Source: SZUA-430 sp964646885 (GTDB lineage Bacteria > Pseudomonadota > Alphaproteobacteria > Micropepsales > Micropepsaceae). Taken from it: 10,256 nt of DNA. The notes under the pieces are model-generated. The model had not been told where the DNA came from, searched no databases, and worked only from the letters and a program-made list of their open reading frames with translations. Location: the NCBI GenBank assembly GCA_964646885.1, contig CAZYFM010000116.1:1-10256 (forward strand), written 5' to 3'. Numbering within the stretch: position 1 is the first letter of the stretch; each line of letters begins with the position of its first letter. The position numbers and the translations under genes are program-made. Shown piece by piece: positions 6,768-10,256 of this stretch.

Positions 6768-6932
6768 AATCCCGCCCGCCCGGCAGAAAGGTTAAGTCGA
6801 GCCCGGGCCGCAGGAGACAAAAAATCGCGATCAGCCCGCGCGCCAACATGATAGTGATGGACCCAATCACAAGCTCTGGATGTCTTGCCGGGAAGGCAGT
6901 CAACAGATGAAAGGTTACCCGGTTCGGACGTC

Positions 6933-7925
6933 ATGCAGGTCGCCCCGCGTTTCAGTGTAGCTCCCATGATGGAGTGGACGGACAGGCACTGCCGCGCCTT
7001 CCACCGGATCCTGTCGCGCCGCGCCTGGCTCTATACCGAGATGGTCACGACCGGTGCGCTGCTGCATGGCTCGCGCGAGCGCCTGATCGGCTTCGGACCG
7101 ACAGAGCATCCGGTCGTCCTCCAGCTGGGGGGCAGCGAACCCGCAGACCTCGCCCGCTGCGCCCGCATGGCCGAGGAAGAAGGCTACGACGAGGTCAACC
7201 TCAATATCGGCTGCCCGTCCGAGCGCGTGCAGCGTGGTGCCTTTGGCGCGTGCCTGATGCGCGAGCCTGACCTCGTGGGTGACTGCGTGGCGGCGATGAA
7301 GGCCGCCGTGAGGATTCCGGTGACAGTGAAGTGTCGCATCGGGGTCGACGACCAGGACCCGCAGTCCAGCCTCTTCGGCTTCATCGAGAAGGTCTCCGCC
7401 GCCGGCTGCAGCCACTTCGTGGTCCACGCCCGCAAGGCCTGGCTCAAGGGACTGTCGCCAAAGGAGAACAGGGAGATCCCGCCGCTCGAGTATCCCATCG
7501 TGCACGCGGTCAAGCAGCGCTGGCCGAACCTGCACATCGAGGTCAATGGCGGCATCACGACGCTCGACGCCTGCGCCGGGCACCTCGGCCACGTCGACAG
7601 CGTGATGGTGGGCCGCGCCGCCTACCAGACGCCCTACATGCTGCTGGCGGTGGATCGCGACCTGTTCGGAGACAACGTCACGCCGCCGACGCGCCACCAG
7701 GCGGTGGAGGCCTTCATTCCCTATATCGAGCAGGAGCTCGCGCGGGGAACGCCGCTGTCGGCGATGACGCGCCACATGCTGGGCCTTTTCAACGGAATGT
7801 CCGGGGCGAAGGCATATCGACGCCATCTCAGCGAGAACGCCGTGAAGTCGCGCGCCGGCATCAGCGTGCTGCGCGAAGCCCTGCGCTGTGTCAGCGCCGA
7901 AGATCCGGGACAGGCCGCCGCGTGA
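6933..7925 (+). CDS. dusA: tRNA-dihydrouridine synthase DusA
   Basis: FMN enzyme that reduces uridine to dihydrouridine in the D-loop of tRNA using NADPH; DusA acts on positions 20/20a. The 330 aa match the E. coli length. FMN-barrel opening FSVAPMMEWTDRHCR at 7-21; NLNIGCPSERVQ at 89-100 with catalytic C94; K133 and R135 in TVKCRIG; HARKAWLKGLSPKENR at 165-180, a DusA-type signature; EVNGGI at 203-208 and VMVGRAAY at 224-231, which bind the FMN phosphate. The C-terminal helical tRNA-binding part is complete, with GMSGAKAYRR. ATG 6933 places the barrel at the usual distance from the N-terminus; an in-frame TTG at 6885 would add 16 unconserved residues. The ribosome site is weak. The stop overlaps the next gene's GTG start, so the two genes are co-transcribed and probably translationally coupled. 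Confidence 0.96.
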   Translation: MQVAPRFSVAPMMEWTDRHCRAFHRILSRRAWLYTEMVTTGALLHGSRERLIGFGPTEHPVVLQLGGSEPADLARCARMAEEEGYDEVNLNIGCPSERVQRGAFGACLMREPDLVGDCVAAMKAAVRIPVTVKCRIGVDDQDPQSSLFGFIEKVSAAGCSHFVVHARKAWLKGLSPKENREIPPLEYPIVHAVKQRWPNLHIEVNGGITTLDACAGHLGHVDSVMVGRAAYQTPYMLLAVDRDLFGDNVTPPTRHQAVEAFIPYIEQELARGTPLSAMTRHMLGLFNGMSGAKAYRRHLSENAVKSRAGISVLREALRCVSAEDPGQAAA

Positions 7926-8764
7926 GCGTCGATACGTTCTCCGCGATCCCGGCAGGCGAACTCATCCTTCTGGCAACAGGCATCGCGGCGTCCGGCCTTG
8001 TCGCGGGCGTCGTGGCTGGCATGCTCGGCGTGGGCGGTGGCATCGTGCTCGTGCCCGTCCTCTATCAGGCGCTGACCTTCCTCGGCGTGGACGAAGCCGT
8101 CTGCATGCTGCTGGCGGTGGGGACATCGCTGGCAACGATCATCCCGACTTCCATCCGCTCCACGATGAGCCACCACGCGCGCGGCGCGGTGGACTGGCCT
8201 GTCCTGAAGGCGTGGGCGCTGCCGACGGTCCTCGGCGTGATCGCGGGTTCCCTGCTGCTCGGTGTCATCGGCGGGCAGGGCCTGAAGCTGGTCTTTGCCT
8301 TGGGCGCGGGCGCGCTCGGTGCCTTCATGCTGGCCGGCCGCGAAGACTGGCGCATCGGAAGTGACGTGCCGAAGGGCCCCGGCGCCTGGCCGCTTGGCAT
8401 CGCGAACGGACTGCTCTCCGTGCTGATGGGGATCGGCGGCGGCACGTTCGGCGTGACGATCATGACGCTCTACGGCGCCAGCATTCACAGGGCCGTGGCC
8501 ACGGCAGCGGGTTTCGGCGCCATCATCGCGATCCCGGGCGCAATCGGCATGGTCCTCAATGGATGGAGCGCCACGGCCCTGCCGCCCTGGTCGCTGGGCT
8601 ATGTCAGCCTGATCGGCCTCGCGCTCATCGTGCCGGCCACCATGCTGTCGACGCCGTTGGGCGTGTCGATCTCCCATCGCCTGAGCCGGCAGGCCTTGCG
8701 CCGGGCGTTTGGCCTGTTCCTGTGCCTGACGGCGCTGCGCATGGCGTGGGCCTGGATCGGGTAG
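7922..8764 (+). CDS. TauE/SafE-type (DUF81) membrane permease
   Basis: Inner-membrane protein of 280 aa with about eight membrane segments, in a family proposed to export sulfite, sulfoacetate or related organic anions. Its two halves carry the paired glycine motifs: GMLGVGGGIVLVPVL at 33-47 and MGIGGGTFGVTIMTL at 169-183. Hydrophobic spans are at about 12-50, 57-76, 99-117, 121-138, 156-183, 196-212, 225-243 and 259-277. GTG 7922 shares four bases (GTGA) with the dusA stop; AGG at 7912-7914 is 7 nt upstream. The reading frame is open far into dusA, but that stretch is arginine-rich shadow sequence and is not part of the protein. No sulfur or taurine genes are adjacent, so the substrate is unknown; the pairing with dusA looks like genome compaction rather than a shared pathway. 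Confidence 0.92.
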   Translation: MSVDTFSAIPAGELILLATGIAASGLVAGVVAGMLGVGGGIVLVPVLYQALTFLGVDEAVCMLLAVGTSLATIIPTSIRSTMSHHARGAVDWPVLKAWALPTVLGVIAGSLLLGVIGGQGLKLVFALGAGALGAFMLAGREDWRIGSDVPKGPGAWPLGIANGLLSVLMGIGGGTFGVTIMTLYGASIHRAVATAAGFGAIIAIPGAIGMVLNGWSATALPPWSLGYVSLIGLALIVPATMLSTPLGVSISHRLSRQALRRAFGLFLCLTALRMAWAWIG

Positions 8765-8810
8765 GCAAAAGCCGGCCAATTGCGCCCCATGGGCACGGCC
8801 GCCGGTCCGG

Positions 8811-8819
8811 TGCTAGGCT
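8811..8819 (+). promoter_or_regulatory. Possible extended -10 promoter before the M19 dipeptidase
   Basis: TG-C-TAGGCT: an extended -10 TG followed by a hexamer that keeps T1, A2 and T6. No acceptable -35 lies at 16-18 nt. Transcription would start near 8826, about 53 nt before ATG 8879. Weak, by eye. Confidence 0.3.
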
Positions 8820-8878
8820 GGGGCAAGGAAACACGAGGGGGCCCGACATCACGCGGCGGGCTCAAAAAGGGGGACACC

Positions 8879-10042
8879 ATGAGGCGCTGGATCGTCGGTA
8901 TTTTCGTGCTCGTTGCACTCGGTGGCGCGGGCGGGCTCGTGGCCGGTCCGGGCATGATCGAGGCCAACCTCAACAAGGTCGACCCTCACGCGCCCTACGT
9001 GCCCGGCCCCGAGGCAAAGGCGCTGCATGCGACGCTCGACATGGCCGACCTGCACGCGGACACGCTGTTGTGGGGACGCGATGTGCTTGAGCGGGGCACG
9101 CGCGGCCATGTCGACGTGCCGCGCCTCACGGAAGGCCGCTTCGCGCTGCAGGTCTTCTCGACGGTGACGAAGACGCCGCGCGGCCTGAACTATGACCGCA
9201 ACACGGGCGACACGGACTCCATCACGCTGCTCGCCATGGTCAATGCCTGGCCACCGAAGACATGGAACAGCCTCGCCGAGCGGGCCTTGTACCAGGCCTC
9301 GCGCCTGCGCGCGGCCGCCGAGGCGTCGCCGGATGCCCTCGCGCTCGTGCGGCGCAAGCAGGACCTGGCCGATGTGATGCGCAAGCGGGCAGGGGGCGCA
9401 GGCACCGTCGCCGGTCTTCTCGCCACGGAGGGAGCGCATCCGCTCGAGGGCAACATCGACAACATGAAGCGCCTTTACGACGCCGGCTTCCGCATGATGG
9501 GCCTGCACCACTTCTTCGACAACGAGCTGGGCGGTTCGCTGCACGGCGTATCGAAGGGCGGCCTGAGCCCGTTCGGCTTCCAGGCCGTCAAGGCGATGGA
9601 GGAGATGGGCATCATCGTCGACGTCGCGCACTCCTCCGAGCAGGTCGTCGCCGACGTGCTCGAGATCGCAACGAAGCCCATCGTCGTGTCGCACACGGGC
9701 GTGCGCGGCACCTGCAACAGCCCGCGCAATCTCTCCGACGAGCGCATGAAGGCGATCGCGGCGAAGGGAGGCCTGATCGGCATCGGCTACTGGGAAGGCG
9801 CCGTCTGCGACTACACGCCAACCGGCGTGGCAAAGGCGATCAAATACGCCGTCGACCTGGTCGGCGAGGACCACGTGGCGCTTGGCTCCGACTATGACGG
9901 CTCAACCACGGTCAAGTTCGACGCCGCCGAATCCGTCGCCCTTGTCGATGCCCTGCTGAAGGCGGGCCTTACCGAAGACCAGGTCCGCAAGGTCACCGGC
10001 GGCAACACCATCCGCTTCCTGATGGAGAACCTGCCGGAGTAG
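8879..10042 (+). CDS. Membrane-anchored dipeptidase, peptidase family M19
   Basis: Zinc dipeptidase of the renal dipeptidase family, 387 aa, with an amidohydrolase-type barrel. Likely substrates are L-D or L-L dipeptides, possibly from peptidoglycan turnover. Residues 5-23 form one hydrophobic stretch after MRR, a signal anchor or uncleaved signal, so the enzyme probably faces the periplasm. Zinc ligands have clear counterparts to the human enzyme: H59 and D61 in ADLHADT, bridging E184 in TEGAH, H251 in VDVAHSS and H272 in VSHTG. D338 in GSDYDG and R283-N284 in SPRNLSDE complete the active site. ATG 8879 is chosen because AAGGGGG (about 8867-8873) lies just upstream and the hydrophobic anchor starts there; an earlier in-frame start at 8780 adds unrelated residues. 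It lies 114 bp after the permease gene, so it could be its own unit. Intact and ordinary for the family. Confidence 0.95.
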   Translation: MRRWIVGIFVLVALGGAGGLVAGPGMIEANLNKVDPHAPYVPGPEAKALHATLDMADLHADTLLWGRDVLERGTRGHVDVPRLTEGRFALQVFSTVTKTPRGLNYDRNTGDTDSITLLAMVNAWPPKTWNSLAERALYQASRLRAAAEASPDALALVRRKQDLADVMRKRAGGAGTVAGLLATEGAHPLEGNIDNMKRLYDAGFRMMGLHHFFDNELGGSLHGVSKGGLSPFGFQAVKAMEEMGIIVDVAHSSEQVVADVLEIATKPIVVSHTGVRGTCNSPRNLSDERMKAIAAKGGLIGIGYWEGAVCDYTPTGVAKAIKYAVDLVGEDHVALGSDYDGSTTVKFDAAESVALVDALLKAGLTEDQVRKVTGGNTIRFLMENLPE

Positions 10043-10051
10043 CACCCGCAT

Positions 10052-10169
10052 CGTCATGGCCGTGTCTCGCACACCAGAAACAAGTTCGTGATGGCCGCGT
10101 CGCGCACACCAAAAGCGAGTTCGTCGTGACCGCGTCGAGCTCACCAAAAACAGGTTCGTCATGGCCGTG
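10052..10169. repeat. 35-bp tandem repeat, three diverged copies plus a partial fourth
   Basis: Exact 35-bp periodicity: copies at 10052-10086, 10087-10121 and 10122-10156, then a partial copy from 10157 to about 10169 that runs into G. Each starts CGTSRTGRCCG, has CGCACACCA or CGAGCTCACCA in the middle, and ends in ARAARCRRGTT. Copies differ at several positions, so this is not recent slippage. The unit is not a multiple of 3, there is no spacer, and no protein reading is convincing; it sits 9 nt after the dipeptidase stop. Confidence 0.9.
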
Positions 10170-10256
10170 GGGGGGGGGGGGGGGGGGGGGGGGGGGGGCG
10201 GGGGGGGGGGGGGGAGGGGGGGGGGCGCGGGGGGGGAGGAGGGCCGGACGAGGGGG
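10169..10256. other. Near-pure G tract at contig end, probably a sequencing artefact
   Basis: Thirty consecutive G (10169-10198), one C, fifteen G, then G runs with scattered A, C and CG to the last base. Two-colour short-read chemistry calls absent signal as G, and assemblers can extend contig ends with such reads. The tract cuts into the fourth 35-bp repeat. It should not be read as genome sequence. Confidence 0.85.

Noticed and set aside
6885..6932. TTG start of dusA at 6885
   Set aside because: It adds 16 residues not seen in the family; ATG 6933 fits the usual N-terminus.
7331..7921. Long in-frame extension of the permease into dusA
   Set aside because: The translation is an arginine-rich shadow of dusA with no membrane segments; the permease begins at GTG 7922.
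5362..8800. Shared 10-mer GGGCACGGCC at 5362-5371 and 8791-8800, both near possible promoters
   Set aside because: A repeated 10-mer is expected by chance in 10 kb of GC-rich sequence, and its distance to the -10 differs between the two.
8849..9874. 341-residue minus-strand reading opposite the M19 dipeptidase
   Set aside because: Antisense shadow with no motif, while the plus strand has a full set of M19 active-site residues.
9902..10162. Minus-strand 86-residue frame through the repeats
   Set aside because: It runs through a 35-bp repeat that is not a multiple of three and then antisense to the dipeptidase; no ribosome site or similarity.
10052..10169. CRISPR array
   Set aside because: The 35-bp units abut with no spacers and differ from each other; no cas gene is present.

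Overview
The window is about 10 kb of GC-rich, tightly packed chromosomal sequence, most likely from an alphaproteobacterium. The evidence is indirect: high GC at third codon positions, an OmpA-family protein, and possible housekeeping promoters of the form TTGxCx-N17-TAxCCT (xCT ends). No rRNA or marker gene fixes the taxon. The content is mostly housekeeping and stress or envelope functions. I found no CRISPR array, insertion sequence, phage gene, tRNA or recognisable defence system.

Layout. From 1 to 1909 on the minus strand lies a trehalose operon, otsB then otsA; otsA runs off the left edge after 384 residues. A 430-bp divergent gap (1910-2339) separates it from an OmpA-family outer-membrane protein (2340-3362, plus), which ends in a strong intrinsic terminator. 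A small single-domain globin (3441-3866, plus) follows. It converges on, and overlaps by 28 bp, a DUF2236/MpaB-type putative haem oxygenase (3839-4762, minus). Next come a zinc-ribbon YjdM/PhnA protein (4975-5313) and a CNNM/HlyC-CorC type membrane protein with CBS domains (5433-6731). Then dusA (6933-7925) overlaps a TauE/SafE-type permease (7922-8764) by GTGA. The last gene is a membrane-anchored M19 dipeptidase (8879-10042).

The right edge (10043-10256) holds three and a partial copy of a diverged 35-bp tandem repeat, which run into an almost pure G tract. That tract looks like a sequencing or assembly artefact at a contig end rather than biology.

How the genes relate. OtsA and OtsB are consecutive enzymes that make trehalose from UDP-glucose and glucose-6-phosphate, usually for osmotic or desiccation tolerance. 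The globin and the DUF2236 protein are both expected to bind haem and are physically interlocked at their 3' ends, but a functional link is only an inference. The other genes appear to be independent units. Nothing here is clearly a new system; the items most worth checking are the interlocked haem-protein pair, the 35-bp repeats at the contig end, and the leaderless-looking TTG start of the HlyC/CorC gene.
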